Origin: Candidatus Acidiferrales bacterium
GTDB lineage: Bacteria; Acidobacteriota; Terriglobia; Acidiferrales; UBA7541
Direction: 5' to 3'
DNA: 64,000 nt
Assembly (NCBI GenBank): GCA_030037315.1
Contig: JASHRM010000300.1
Span: forward strand, 1-64,000
Shown here in pieces: positions 30,353 to 40,365 of this stretch (position 1 is its first letter; each line of letters starts with the position of its first letter). The position numbers were made by a program, and so were the translations under genes. The notes beneath the pieces are model-generated. The model was not told where the DNA came from. It worked only from the letters and a program-made list of their open reading frames with translations, and did not search any database.

Positions 30353-32026
30353 CTACTCGTTGGGATCGCGATAGGTGAAAGGAACGTGGATCACTGCTTC
30401 CACGTCAACTGGCACATGCGCGCGCGTGGCCGGCTCAAACGTCCATTGCTTTAGGGCCTCGATCGCGTTCTTGTCGAGCTGCGGGTCGAGCTTGCGCACG
30501 AGCTGAATGCTATCGACCGTGCCATTCTTTCGAATAATTGCGTAGAGCACCACTTCGCCGCGAACGTGTTCTTTGATTAGTTCCGGCGGATATTTCGGAT
30601 CTGCCACACGAACCGGTACGGGATCGGCCAGCCGCTCTTTGTGTTTGTATCCCGGCGTCTCATCCTCATCGAGCTCCGCGAAATTCAAAATCCAGCTTCC
30701 GCTTGAGCTTGTGACGTTTGGCAGATTGACGTGCATTGTGTAGATTTCGCTGCCGGAAAGGATCTTCTCCGGCGGCAGGCTCTGGTCGAATGTGCTCACA
30801 TCGGCCGGCCCTCGGTGTGTGTTAACCGGCGCTTCGTAAGTATCGTGTGGCCGCAGGTCGAGCGTTCCACCGCGCCCGCCCGCTCCTGCTAAACCGCCGC
30901 CACCAGGTCGGCTTGAAGCGCCGCCGCTGATGCTAACTGCGGCCGGCAAGGAACTGTCACTTGCTCCCGTGCCGCCGGCGATGCCAGCTCCGTTCGCTCG
31001 TGCGCCTGAATCGCCGGCCGCGCCATGAGCTTCGCTGCCGTTGGGTGTTCCGGCTTTCTTGCCCTCAGGCGAAACGACGATTCGAGCTGCCAGATTTCCC
31101 TCCGGAACATCCGCGACCGGCATCGGCGGGCCGGGCGCGGCTGATAGCGCGATCAGATTGCGAGTTCCAGTGTCGCCCGCGGCAGAGCTAATCTCTGGCG
31201 CGGAGTTATTCGTAGTTTCGCGCTGACGGCTTGTGGGCGTGGACATGGCGCTCATCGGAAGCTGCGGTTTCGCGATGTCCACCGGCTTTGAGGCCGCGAT
31301 ATTCACGGGGCCTTGATTTTTCTCCGCGTTTGGTACATCCGGAGCGGCGGCCTCGCGCACAAAATGTTCGCGCCTTTTTGGCGTGGATGCCGATACCGGC
31401 AAATTGAGTTTTGGCCTCGGCAAATCTACGTGCGAAGACCACTGCACGATATTCGGCAGTTGCGGCACGATTTTCGGCGGCGCTTTCGGTGCATCGGGAC
31501 GGATCAGCGTTTGGCGCGGGTGTGTCACGCGGACAGGAATCGAGACAATCGTTTGCCGCGGATGAAGTGCGTCTGCGCCGCGATTGTCCGTTGGCTTCGG
31601 AGATTCATCCACTTTTTTGTGCGGCGCCGGCGGCTTGGGAATATGAGCCGGAAGAGAAATCTTGGGCAGGTCCTGCGGTTCGCCGTACCAGGTCAGCTCA
31701 ATCTGGACCGGAGCCAGAGTCGGCGTGTTTTCCGGCAAAAATCCCCAAATCGGCAGGATCAGAAGCCAGATCGCAACTACATGCCACAGGCTTGCCATCG
31801 TGAAGGCGCGGAACGGAAACCGATTGCGTATCCAATCGACGCGAAAGTCGCGATTTTTGGCGAGGTCGTCGTACTTCGGCGGCTTGGGACCGCTCAACGA
31901 CGATTGTAGGCTCGTCCAAAATTCATGCCCGCGCGGCTGCCAGTCGATGCCGAGATCGAGCCGCGGTAGCTGGGCGTGCGGCGACAGCTCGACCAGAGAC
32001 TCTTCGACTTGTGCAGGAGACGCCAT
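30353..32026 (-). CDS. TonB-family energy transducer protein
   Basis: One TM segment, Pro-rich and Gly-rich linker, C-terminal TonB domain (PPELIKEHVRGEVVLYAIIRKNGTVDSIQLVRKLDPQLDKNAIEALKQWTFEPA). Confidence 0.88.
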   Translation of the reverse strand: MASPAQVEESLVELSPHAQLPRLDLGIDWQPRGHEFWTSLQSSLSGPKPPKYDDLAKNRDFRVDWIRNRFPFRAFTMASLWHVVAIWLLILPIWGFLPENTPTLAPVQIELTWYGEPQDLPKISLPAHIPKPPAPHKKVDESPKPTDNRGADALHPRQTIVSIPVRVTHPRQTLIRPDAPKAPPKIVPQLPNIVQWSSHVDLPRPKLNLPVSASTPKRREHFVREAAAPDVPNAEKNQGPVNIAASKPVDIAKPQLPMSAMSTPTSRQRETTNNSAPEISSAAGDTGTRNLIALSAAPGPPMPVADVPEGNLAARIVVSPEGKKAGTPNGSEAHGAAGDSGARANGAGIAGGTGASDSSLPAAVSISGGASSRPGGGGLAGAGGRGGTLDLRPHDTYEAPVNTHRGPADVSTFDQSLPPEKILSGSEIYTMHVNLPNVTSSSGSWILNFAELDEDETPGYKHKERLADPVPVRVADPKYPPELIKEHVRGEVVLYAIIRKNGTVDSIQLVRKLDPQLDKNAIEALKQWTFEPATRAHVPVDVEAVIHVPFTYRDPNE

Positions 32027-32066
32027 GGGGATGCCTATTATACCCGATGCATTCGGATGCGCCGCG

Positions 32067-32630
32067 TTACGCTGCGGCTGCCAGCCGGTAAAAACTTAGC
32101 GAAGCATCGCCTTGCTCGACGAGGCGCGTACGCTCGATCCGCTCGAGCCGTTGGGGCAGGTCGGTCTTGCGGCTATGCTCCACAATCACCAGCCCTTGCG
32201 GGGCGATCAGGTGTGACGCGTCGAGGTATTCGAGGACTTCGATGTGCTCTTTCGTGTCTTTGTAAGGCGGATCGAGAAAAATGAAATCCGCCATCACGTG
32301 CCGCTTGGCCAGCTTTTCAAGCGCGGGAATTGCGGTCATCTCCATCATCTGAGCGCCGGTGCTCAGAGTGAGCGACGAAAGATTTTCGCGAATCAGGCGC
32401 GCTGTCTTGGCGTGAGACTCGACCAGGATCACTTCGCGCGCCCCGCGACTGATCGCTTCGATGCCGATTGCTCCGGTACCCGCATAGAGGTCGATAAAAA
32501 GCGATTCTTCGACAGCCGGTCCGAGAATATTGAAAAGAGTTTCGCGCAGCCGGTCGCTTGTGGGACGCAATTTCAGCGCGCCCGGCCCTTTTAGTTTGCG
32601 GCTTCGAAATTTTCCCGCGATCACTCGCAT
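32067..32630 (-). CDS. rsmD: 16S rRNA (guanine(966)-N(2))-methyltransferase RsmD
   Basis: MRVIAGKFRSRKLKGP, RPTSDRLRETLFNIL, LYAGTGAIGIEAISRGA, DFIFLDPPY. Confidence 0.93.
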   Translation of the reverse strand: MRVIAGKFRSRKLKGPGALKLRPTSDRLRETLFNILGPAVEESLFIDLYAGTGAIGIEAISRGAREVILVESHAKTARLIRENLSSLTLSTGAQMMEMTAIPALEKLAKRHVMADFIFLDPPYKDTKEHIEVLEYLDASHLIAPQGLVIVEHSRKTDLPQRLERIERTRLVEQGDASLSFYRLAAAA

Positions 32631-32648
32631 CAGGTTTGTTCGTCTGGG

Positions 32649-34763
32649 CTAACCAATCGACGCCAGATGGTAGCGTTTTTGCCAGGCCGGACTCATCGAC
32701 TCGAGCCGCGCGACGATCTCCTGCGCCTTGTCCTGGTTTTCGGCCAGCGCGAACGCTTCGCGGCGTGCGATTTCCAGCAGTTCGTGGTCGCGCAATGGTT
32801 GGGCGAACGAAAATGCGGCGTCCCCGTGCTGCCGCGTGCCAAAGAATTCTCCGGGGCCACGCTGCTTCAGGTCGTGCTCGGCGATTTCAAACCCATTCGA
32901 TGTTGTGACCATCGCTTTGATCCGGTCCTCGGCATCGCCCTTGATATTTCTCGGCGCAACCAGGATGCAATAGGATTTTTCCGACCCGCGCCCGATGCGG
33001 CCCCGCAACTGGTGAAGCTGCGCGAGCCCGAAACGATCCGCGTGCTCGATGACCATGACGGTGGCGTTCGGCACGTCGACGCCGACCTCCACGACCGTTG
33101 TAGCAACGAGAATTTGTAATTCATTCCGGCGAAATCGATCCATCACCGCGTCTTTTTCTTCGTTCTTCAAGCGGCCATGCAAGAGCCCCACGCGCAGTTT
33201 CGGAAAGACTGTCTTCGCCAGCCGCTCGTATTCCGCCGTGGCGGCTTTCAGCTCCTGTTTAGATTCCTCGATCACCGGATAGAGCACAAATGCCTGCCGT
33301 CCACGCGCAATTTCGCGGCGGACAAATTCCCAGACGCCGGCCAGCTGTGCCTCGGATGTCCATCGCGTTTCGATCGGCGTGCGGCCCGGCGGCATTTCAT
33401 CAATTACAGAAAGGTCAAGATCGCCATACAGCGTCAGCGCGAGCGTCCGCGGAATCGGCGTGGCCGTCATGACCAGTACGTGGGGCGACGCGCCTTTCTC
33501 GATGAGCCGTTTTCTTTGCAGCACGCCAAACCGGTGCTGCTCATCGACAATGGCCAGCCCCAATCGTCGGAATTTCACGGCCTCTTCGATCAACGCATGC
33601 GTGCCCACCAGCAATTGCGTCTCGCCGCTTTCCACTCGCGCGAGGACCGATTCGCGTTCCGCTCGTTTTTGCCCGCTGACGAGCAGATCGGCGTGATACC
33701 CCGTCGGCCCAAGAATCCGCCGCGCCGAAAGAAAATGCTGCGACGCCAGAATTTCCGTCGGCGCCATCAGGGCGACCTGGTAGCCGTTTTCGATCACGAT
33801 CGTGGCAGCTTCGAGCGCCACGATTGTTTTGCCGCTGCCTACGTCGCCTTCGAGCAGCCGATGCATGGGGTAGGGCTTCTCCAGGTCCCCGGCGATTTCA
33901 GCAAGCACGCGTTTCTGGGCCGCGGTTGGCTTAAAGGGCAAAATGCGCTTCAGAGCCTCACGCACGCGATCCTCGCGCACTCTCATCGTGATTCCTCTTT
34001 GCCGGTGATCGCTTTCCCGCCGCAACGCCAGCGCGAGCTGATAATAGAAAAACTCCTCGAAGACGAGCCGGATTTGCGCGGGGCTGCGGAAGGTGTTGAG
34101 CAATTCGAGATTTTCGTTCTTGGGCGGGAAGTGAACATAAAGCATCGATTCGCGCCGGGTCGGAAATCTGTAACGCTCGCGAATTTCCTCCGGCAGCGGA
34201 TCGGGCAAATTACCGTCGAATTGATTCAGTACGCTGTAGATAATCCGCCGCAGCATGCGCGAGCTGATTCCGCCGATTGCCTCATAAATGGGAACGATGC
34301 GGCCAACCTCGGTTGAATCCGAGGGCGCCTCTCCGCTGCCAATCATCTCGATTTGCGGATTCACCATCTCGATTCGCCCGGGACGGTGCGGATCGGCTTC
34401 CGCTTTGCCGTAAAGAACGATGCGGCGGCCTTCTTTTAGCTGCTTTTCGAGATACGCGCCGTGAAAAAAACGGGCGTGGAGCGACCCCGAACCGTCCCGC
34501 ACCGTGACGTGAAAAATCGGCGCGCGCCCGCGCGCGAATCGGATCGTGCTGCCCCCGCCAGGCGCGACTTCCGCTAACACTGTATGTGTTTCGCCCGGAA
34601 TCAATTCTGCAATCTTCGTGAAGCGAATCCGGTCTTCGTAGCGAAAGGGGAGATACGCGAGCAAATCGCCCGCGGTCACAATCCCACGCTCTTCGAGCGT
34701 CGCGGCGCGTTGCGGACCTACGCCGCGCAGAAACTTCACAGGGCTGCTGAGAGCGATTGCCAT
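32649..34763 (-). CDS. recG: ATP-dependent DNA helicase RecG
   Basis: FLRGVGPQRAATLEERGI, RLLEGDVGSGKTIVALEAA, VDEQHRFGVLQRKRL, TATPIPRTLALTLYGDLDLSVIDEMPPGRTPIET, QLHQLRGRIGRG. Confidence 0.96.
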   Translation of the reverse strand: MAIALSSPVKFLRGVGPQRAATLEERGIVTAGDLLAYLPFRYEDRIRFTKIAELIPGETHTVLAEVAPGGGSTIRFARGRAPIFHVTVRDGSGSLHARFFHGAYLEKQLKEGRRIVLYGKAEADPHRPGRIEMVNPQIEMIGSGEAPSDSTEVGRIVPIYEAIGGISSRMLRRIIYSVLNQFDGNLPDPLPEEIRERYRFPTRRESMLYVHFPPKNENLELLNTFRSPAQIRLVFEEFFYYQLALALRRESDHRQRGITMRVREDRVREALKRILPFKPTAAQKRVLAEIAGDLEKPYPMHRLLEGDVGSGKTIVALEAATIVIENGYQVALMAPTEILASQHFLSARRILGPTGYHADLLVSGQKRAERESVLARVESGETQLLVGTHALIEEAVKFRRLGLAIVDEQHRFGVLQRKRLIEKGASPHVLVMTATPIPRTLALTLYGDLDLSVIDEMPPGRTPIETRWTSEAQLAGVWEFVRREIARGRQAFVLYPVIEESKQELKAATAEYERLAKTVFPKLRVGLLHGRLKNEEKDAVMDRFRRNELQILVATTVVEVGVDVPNATVMVIEHADRFGLAQLHQLRGRIGRGSEKSYCILVAPRNIKGDAEDRIKAMVTTSNGFEIAEHDLKQRGPGEFFGTRQHGDAAFSFAQPLRDHELLEIARREAFALAENQDKAQEIVARLESMSPAWQKRYHLASIG

Positions 34764-34797
34764 GCTTGTGCTGGGATGATACCGCGAGAGGGAGCGC

Positions 34798-36720
34798 TTA
34801 TTTCCCGTCGACCGAAAATGCCAGCAGCACATTGCCCCGGGTGCTGCCTTGGAAAAAATAGCCTGAATTCACATAAAGCATGCCGTCAACGATCACCGGT
34901 CCGGATTCGTCAATCGAGCCGCCGCTGGCTTTTACTCCGTTGACGGTTTTGTAGTCGCGCTCCGTGTCAAAATCCCAAATGATTCTGCCGTCCGACGTCG
35001 AGTACGCGCGAATGTGTCCATCGATGCCGCCAGAAAAAACAACGCCGGGTATGGCGCTCGCCGCGGCGGACTGCGCGGGGCTGCACCCTGGCTTCGTACA
35101 GCCGGGATGCGGCGTGTGCCAGATGATCGCTCCCGTATCGAGCCGCAGGGCCAATAACCCGCCGCCCGCTTGGGGATCGAGTTCGTAGGGCACGCCGAAA
35201 ACGGAATCGCGTCCGGCAGTGGAACCACTTGGCGCCGCGCGACGCTGCACGTCGGATACGGCAACGTAGATATTTTCGTCGTCGGCCGCCGAGCCCCATT
35301 GCACTCCGCCGAGCGTTCCGCCGTGCCCAACGCGCTGCTGCCAAATCAGTTTTCCCTGTGCGTCCGGATCAACAGCGTAAACGACTCCGGATTTGGCGCC
35401 CGCAATCAGCGCGCGCCGCCCGTTCGGCAAATCAACAAGAATCGCTGACGAGCCAAAATCAAAATCCGGGCCTTTTTCTGCCGGGCAATTCACCTGCTTA
35501 TTCTGGGGCAGGTCGCAATCGACGTTGTAGGCATCGCCCGGGTGCATTTGGCTCGACCAGAGAAGTTTTCCGGTATTCATGTCGAACGCGAGAAACGAAT
35601 CGGATGTGATCGCCGCCGGATCGGAATAAGAATCGCCGGTGGTTACGTAGACGACGTGATTTTTGATATCGATTGTAGGAGATGACCAGATGCCCGCACC
35701 CGAAGGACCCCAGAGCTGTACGCCCACGCTATTTTTGTGCGTCGGCTTGGGCTCCTCGGCAATCGTGTAGGTTTTCCAGAGAATTTTGCCGCTGCTCGCA
35801 TCCAGCGCCGAAAGACTGCCACGGAATTTGCAGCACTGATATTTCGGATCGGCGCCGCTCACTTCTTCGAGCGAAGAGGTGGGCACGAAGAGTTTGCCTT
35901 CCGCCAGTGCGGGGGAGCCGGTGATGTGCACATCGGGATGTTGCTCGACTCGCGTCTTCCAGAGTAGCTTTCCCGTAATCGCGTCGACCGCGTACGCATT
36001 CCCGTGCTGATCGCCGAAGTAAGCTTTCCATCCGCCGCCCCGCGGCCAAATCGTGATCGCCGTCCGAACAGCAGAATCCGTGCGAACCATCCAGTAGATG
36101 CAGCCGCTTTTCGCATTGATCGAATAAACACGCTGCCCAGCGCTTCCGACGAAAATTCGTCCGCCGACAACAGTCGGCTGCCCGTACGCTTGATTCGCGT
36201 CCGCGTATCCGAACGACCATTTCAATTTCAGGCGAGGAACGTCAGCCGCACTTAGCCTGGCCATTGCGCTCGGCTGAAATCGATGCTGCTCAAGGTCCAC
36301 GCCCCAGCCATTCCAGTGCGGGCCGGCCTGGGTCGGCTCGAATTGTCCATCTGCAGCGCAGAGATTTGTATCGCCCGGCGGCCCAACGGGTTCGGGAATC
36401 TGGGAAAGATAATGGGCGACAGCGTTTCGCTGCTCGTCGCTCAACGACGCGCCTTGCGTACTCATATTTCCGGTCGAAAGCGCGATGCGAATATCGCTTT
36501 GTGAAATTTGCCCCAATGCGGTGCGATCGGGAGCGCGCGAAACGCTTGCATCGTGGCAACTCGCGCAATGCGCACGATAAATCGCCTCACCCTCGCTGCC
36601 CGCACTTTTTTGATTCTGCGCGAGAACGAAGCCGGTGCCCGCCGCGATTGGCAAAAATGCCGCAACAAGCACGGCCTTCCACTTTGCGGAGCTGAGAAAA
36701 GTTCTCGAAAAACGCCTCAT
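34798..36720 (-). CDS. PQQ-binding beta-propeller dehydrogenase with N-terminal cytochrome c domain
   Basis: Signal sequence, YRAHCASCHDAS heme c motif, then PQQ propeller blades (GRIFVGSAGQRVYSINAKSGCIYWMVRTDSAVRTA; FLAFDMNTGKLLWSSQ). Confidence 0.87.
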   Translation of the reverse strand: MRRFSRTFLSSAKWKAVLVAAFLPIAAGTGFVLAQNQKSAGSEGEAIYRAHCASCHDASVSRAPDRTALGQISQSDIRIALSTGNMSTQGASLSDEQRNAVAHYLSQIPEPVGPPGDTNLCAADGQFEPTQAGPHWNGWGVDLEQHRFQPSAMARLSAADVPRLKLKWSFGYADANQAYGQPTVVGGRIFVGSAGQRVYSINAKSGCIYWMVRTDSAVRTAITIWPRGGGWKAYFGDQHGNAYAVDAITGKLLWKTRVEQHPDVHITGSPALAEGKLFVPTSSLEEVSGADPKYQCCKFRGSLSALDASSGKILWKTYTIAEEPKPTHKNSVGVQLWGPSGAGIWSSPTIDIKNHVVYVTTGDSYSDPAAITSDSFLAFDMNTGKLLWSSQMHPGDAYNVDCDLPQNKQVNCPAEKGPDFDFGSSAILVDLPNGRRALIAGAKSGVVYAVDPDAQGKLIWQQRVGHGGTLGGVQWGSAADDENIYVAVSDVQRRAAPSGSTAGRDSVFGVPYELDPQAGGGLLALRLDTGAIIWHTPHPGCTKPGCSPAQSAAASAIPGVVFSGGIDGHIRAYSTSDGRIIWDFDTERDYKTVNGVKASGGSIDESGPVIVDGMLYVNSGYFFQGSTRGNVLLAFSVDGK

Positions 36721-36724
36721 GCGT

Positions 36725-37822
36725 TTAGTGCTGCGATTCATCCAGTAGCTGCTTCAGATATTGCTGCCACACGGCAGCGTGCGTATGCGTTCCGTGTCCG
36801 TATGTCTTGTCGGAGGCTGGTAGCAGAACAAAATGTCCACGCTTCAGCCTCTTCACTTCTTGTTCCGCGATTCCGAGTTCAGGCGGATTGATAAAGTCGT
36901 CCGCCGAATTGATCCACATCACGGGAATGGCGATCTGGTTGAGCTTCGCCGACGGATCGTAATTTCGAGACGCATTCAGCGCGTAAAGAAAATCGTTCGC
37001 GTCGAGCGTCTTAACCGTACGCGCCATGTAATCGTCCAGGTATTTGTCGGCCGCGTCTCGCGTCGGAGCCTCTTTCTGCATTTGAATCGGGGAACTGCCC
37101 GCGATCAAAAGCGTCGTGACCGCCATCCGCAGAGCCGCAGGCGGCTCTGTGGTGTAGTCGCCGCCTTTCCATTGAGGGTCTTGACGAATGGTCTCCATTG
37201 CCAGTTCTCTCCACATCCGGTTGCGTCCGGCGATCTGCACGGGCAAGCAAGCGAGCGGCATCAGTGCGTCGATGTAACCGGGATATGTCTCAGCCCAAAT
37301 CCAGGAATGCATGCAGCCCATCGATGTGCCCATCATCAGCCGTAGATGATCGACGCCCAGCCCTTTCTCGATTGTTTCGTGGTCGGCGGCCACCATGTCG
37401 TCGTAGTCGTATTGCGGAAAGTGCGCATGCAAACCGTCGCTGGGTCTGCTGGACTTACCGTGCCCGATGCTGTCGGGGAGAATGATGAAATAGCGGTTCA
37501 CATCCAAGAGTTGGCCGGGACCGAACAGCACGCCCGCAAAGATGGGACGCAGAAACGTGTCGCCGCTTCCGCCCGTGCCGTGCATGATCAGGACGGCATT
37601 GGTCGTGTGCCCATGCGAATCGCGCATCGGTTTGCCCAGCGTGGTGTAGTGCATTCGCAGCTCTGGGAGCGTCTCGCCCGATTTGAAATGGAAATTGTGA
37701 ATCACGTAATCGCCCTCGTGCGTGGGAAGCGCCGATGTTTGGGCGTAGGCGCTTTGTCGCGCGGAATGCGGCGTTGCCGCTGACAAAAACAAGAGAACAA
37801 GAACAGAGACCAAATATCGCAT
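36725..37822 (-). CDS. Alpha/beta fold hydrolase (homoserine acetyltransferase-like), secreted
   Basis: Signal peptide; LRMHYTTLGKP, MHGTGGSGD, MMGTSMGCMHSWIWAETYPGYIDALMPLA; ends a few nt before the PQQ dehydrogenase start. Confidence 0.87.
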   Translation of the reverse strand: MRYLVSVLVLLFLSAATPHSARQSAYAQTSALPTHEGDYVIHNFHFKSGETLPELRMHYTTLGKPMRDSHGHTTNAVLIMHGTGGSGDTFLRPIFAGVLFGPGQLLDVNRYFIILPDSIGHGKSSRPSDGLHAHFPQYDYDDMVAADHETIEKGLGVDHLRLMMGTSMGCMHSWIWAETYPGYIDALMPLACLPVQIAGRNRMWRELAMETIRQDPQWKGGDYTTEPPAALRMAVTTLLIAGSSPIQMQKEAPTRDAADKYLDDYMARTVKTLDANDFLYALNASRNYDPSAKLNQIAIPVMWINSADDFINPPELGIAEQEVKRLKRGHFVLLPASDKTYGHGTHTHAAVWQQYLKQLLDESQH

Positions 37823-37890
37823 GTGAACTGACCCTTTCGTGTTCATGGGCGAGCGGCGAAACTGTATCACGTCAATCCGCATCCCATAAC

Positions 37891-37919
37891 TTGTATAGCT
37901 GTAAAGCCCTACGTATAAT
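37891..37919 (+). promoter_or_regulatory. Putative sigma70-type promoter upstream of the transglutaminase-like gene
   Basis: TTGTAT (37891-37896), 17 nt spacer, TATAAT (37914-37919). Confidence 0.5.
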
Positions 37920-37983
37920 CCGCGCCACGCTGTCTAATGAAGATGGTTGCGCTAAGGAAGGCATCGCATGATAAGGAGACCCC

Positions 37984-39090
37984 ATGAAGCGCCGTGAATT
38001 TTTGAAGGCGGCCGGCCTTGCGTCGGCCACGATGGCGATCCCGAATTCCAAATTTCTGTTTGCTGCAGGCGCCCCTTCTCCTGCCTGGCGTACGTTTGAA
38101 GTGACCACCCACGTTGAAGTTTTGAAGCCGTCCGGGACCACTCGAGTCTGGGTACCTACCGCGCTGATCAATCCGTCCGCATTTCAGCGCACCATTTCCA
38201 ACAAGTTCGAAGCGCCCGGCGGTTCGGGGAAGCTCGTGAAAGACGATAAGACCGATTCGCTCGGCATCATTTCCGCTGAATTTGCGCCGGGTGTGAAACC
38301 GGTGCTAACCGTGACGAGTATCGTCGAAACTCGGAACATAGGCTTCGACATGTCCGGAGCGTCCCCAAAGAAGCCCGAAAAAGTGAGCGCAGCCGACCTG
38401 CAGCGTTTCACGCGCGCGACGGGCCTTCTGCCGACTGACGGCATCGTAAAGGACACGGCAAATCAAATTACCGCCGGAAAAACAACCGACGTCGAAAAAG
38501 CGCGCGCGATTTACGAATGGATTTGCGACAACACGTTCCGCAATCCGAAAACGCGCGGCTGCGGCACCGGCGACATTCGCTTCATGCTGGAGACCAAGGA
38601 CCTCGGCGGAAAATGCGCCGATATCAATTCGCTCTTCGTCGGACTTGCCCGCGCATCCGGTTTGCCCGCGCGAGATGTCTACGGCATTCGCGTCGCCAAA
38701 TCGGAACTGGGTTACAAAAGCCTGGGGGCCTCGTCGGACAAAATAACCAAAGCGCAGCATTGCCGCGCCGAGGTCTACCTGCACCAATACGGCTGGGTGC
38801 CGGTTGATCCGGCCGATGTCCGCAAGGTCGTGCTCGAAGAACCGCCGGGCAATCGTCCGCTGACCGACGAAATGGTGACCAAAGCGCGCGCCCGCCTGTT
38901 TGGATCGTGGGAGATGAATTGGATGGCGTACAATTTTGCCAATGATGTGAATCTTCCAGGCTCAACGGGCAAACCGGTCGGCTTTTTGATGTATCCGCAG
39001 GCCGAAACCGCTGATGGACGGCTCGATAGCCTCGCGCCGGACACATTCGAATACGAAATTACGTCAAAGGAAATTACCCCCAACGGCTGA
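37984..39090 (+). CDS. Transglutaminase-like domain protein with Tat-type signal
   Basis: MKRREFLKAAGLASATMAIP (twin-Arg); GGKCADINSLFVGLARASGLPARDVYGIRV, AQHCRAEVYLHQYGWVPVDPADVRK (Cys/His/Asp motifs). Confidence 0.88.
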   Translation: MKRREFLKAAGLASATMAIPNSKFLFAAGAPSPAWRTFEVTTHVEVLKPSGTTRVWVPTALINPSAFQRTISNKFEAPGGSGKLVKDDKTDSLGIISAEFAPGVKPVLTVTSIVETRNIGFDMSGASPKKPEKVSAADLQRFTRATGLLPTDGIVKDTANQITAGKTTDVEKARAIYEWICDNTFRNPKTRGCGTGDIRFMLETKDLGGKCADINSLFVGLARASGLPARDVYGIRVAKSELGYKSLGASSDKITKAQHCRAEVYLHQYGWVPVDPADVRKVVLEEPPGNRPLTDEMVTKARARLFGSWEMNWMAYNFANDVNLPGSTGKPVGFLMYPQAETADGRLDSLAPDTFEYEITSKEITPNG

Positions 39091-39165
39091 CGGCGCAGCC
39101 AAGGGACAGAGCTTTTTTCGACATCCGAGCTTGAATCGTAGGATACTGCTCCGCGGGGGAATGGC

Positions 39166-39402
39166 ATGCCGCAGCAATTCTTGGGCGTCACTCCGCGGCG
39201 ATGGCTCGAGTATCTGATCGCGATTTTGATCGGCAACGCGATTTACTACTTCTCACTCTTCCCCCACCTGCCCGATTCGCTGCGCCACCAGGGTTTTCAA
39301 ATCGACTGGGGCGTAGCCCTGGACTTCATCGTCTGCGTCGCGGTGTACGGCCTGATTCGCCTGGGTATACGCATACGGCACGACAAGCCGGAAGCCCGTT
39401 GA
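39166..39402 (+). CDS. Small membrane protein of unknown function
   Basis: 78 aa with two predicted TM segments (YLIAILIGNAIYYFSLF; ALDFIVCVAVYGLIRLGI). Confidence 0.5.
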   Translation: MPQQFLGVTPRRWLEYLIAILIGNAIYYFSLFPHLPDSLRHQGFQIDWGVALDFIVCVAVYGLIRLGIRIRHDKPEAR

Positions 39403-39483
39403 ACAAAGCGGACGTCCCGGCCTGCCAATTTGTCCGCGAGATTCGGATAGCCCCAGCGCCGTAAACCTTGTATTGCCCGTCTA

Positions 39484-40356
39484 TTGGCGCGAGACTTTTC
39501 ACGTCCCACCAGTCACTTCAAAGTCGACGAATTGGGGGGCGGACAAACGTTGGAAGAGCCACTCAATGGTGCCAAAATGGATGTATCGGGCGCTAACCAA
39601 GGGCCAAATCAGCCGTCTATCCCCTTGGTACCTGAAGAGAGGTCTATAGCCGGAACGGACGCCGCCGCTCGCTCGGCAGCGGCAAGGGACTCAAAAGCCA
39701 AGTCCGGCTCGGCGCCGAACACCATGGGGATGAGCGTCGCACTCGACGGAGATGCGCGCCAGGCAGCGGCGGTGAAGCTCGCAGAAGAGCAGGCACTCGT
39801 CCGGAAGGCTCAGGCAGGCGATCGTCTGGCGTTTGAAGACTTGGTACGGCGATACGACCGCGATGTGCTGCGTCTCGCGCTCAACCTCGTTCACCGTCCG
39901 GAAGATGCCCGCGATATTTACCAGGAAAGCTTCTTGAAGGTTTACCGAAACCTGCATCGGTTCAGATTCGAGTGCAGCTTTTATACGTGGCTTTACAGAA
40001 TCGTGACGAATGTGGCTTTGGATCATCTGCGGCGCCGAACGAGCCATCGCGAAGATCAGGCGCCCGTTCTAGAAGACGGCGAAGGAAGTACGCGCGACTT
40101 CTTCGACCGGCAGCCGGAATTGAGCGCTGGTGCAAATCCGGAAAAGCAGTTGCTGGGACAGGAGCTCGGGAAACACATCGAAGAAGCGATGCAGCGCCTT
40201 TCACCGCGAGAACGAATGGTTTTCGAGATGAAGCACTATCAGGGATTGCGTTTGCGAGCCATCGGTGATCTGCTTGGCACGTCCGAGGAGACGGCCAAGA
40301 ATTCTCTATTTCGCGCCACGCGAAAATTGCGCGCGTGCTTGGATTCGGTTCGATAG
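39484..40356 (+). CDS. ECF-family (RpoE-like) RNA polymerase sigma factor
   Basis: AGDRLAFEDLVRRYDRDVLRLALNLVHRPEDARDIYQESFLKVYRNLHRFRFECSFYTWLYRIVTNVALDHLRRR and LSPRERMVFEMKHYQGLRLRAIGDLLGTSEETAKNSLFRATRKLR; true start unclear (TTG 39484, ATG 39577 or ATG 39724). Confidence 0.92.
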   Translation: MARDFSRPTSHFKVDELGGGQTLEEPLNGAKMDVSGANQGPNQPSIPLVPEERSIAGTDAAARSAAARDSKAKSGSAPNTMGMSVALDGDARQAAAVKLAEEQALVRKAQAGDRLAFEDLVRRYDRDVLRLALNLVHRPEDARDIYQESFLKVYRNLHRFRFECSFYTWLYRIVTNVALDHLRRRTSHREDQAPVLEDGEGSTRDFFDRQPELSAGANPEKQLLGQELGKHIEEAMQRLSPRERMVFEMKHYQGLRLRAIGDLLGTSEETAKNSLFRATRKLRACLDSVR

Positions 40357-40365
40357 TAACGGAAC

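Noticed and set aside
33177-34316. 379-aa plus-strand ORF antisense to recG
   Set aside because: Shadow ORF opposite the conserved RecG helicase; no signal, domain or RBS support.
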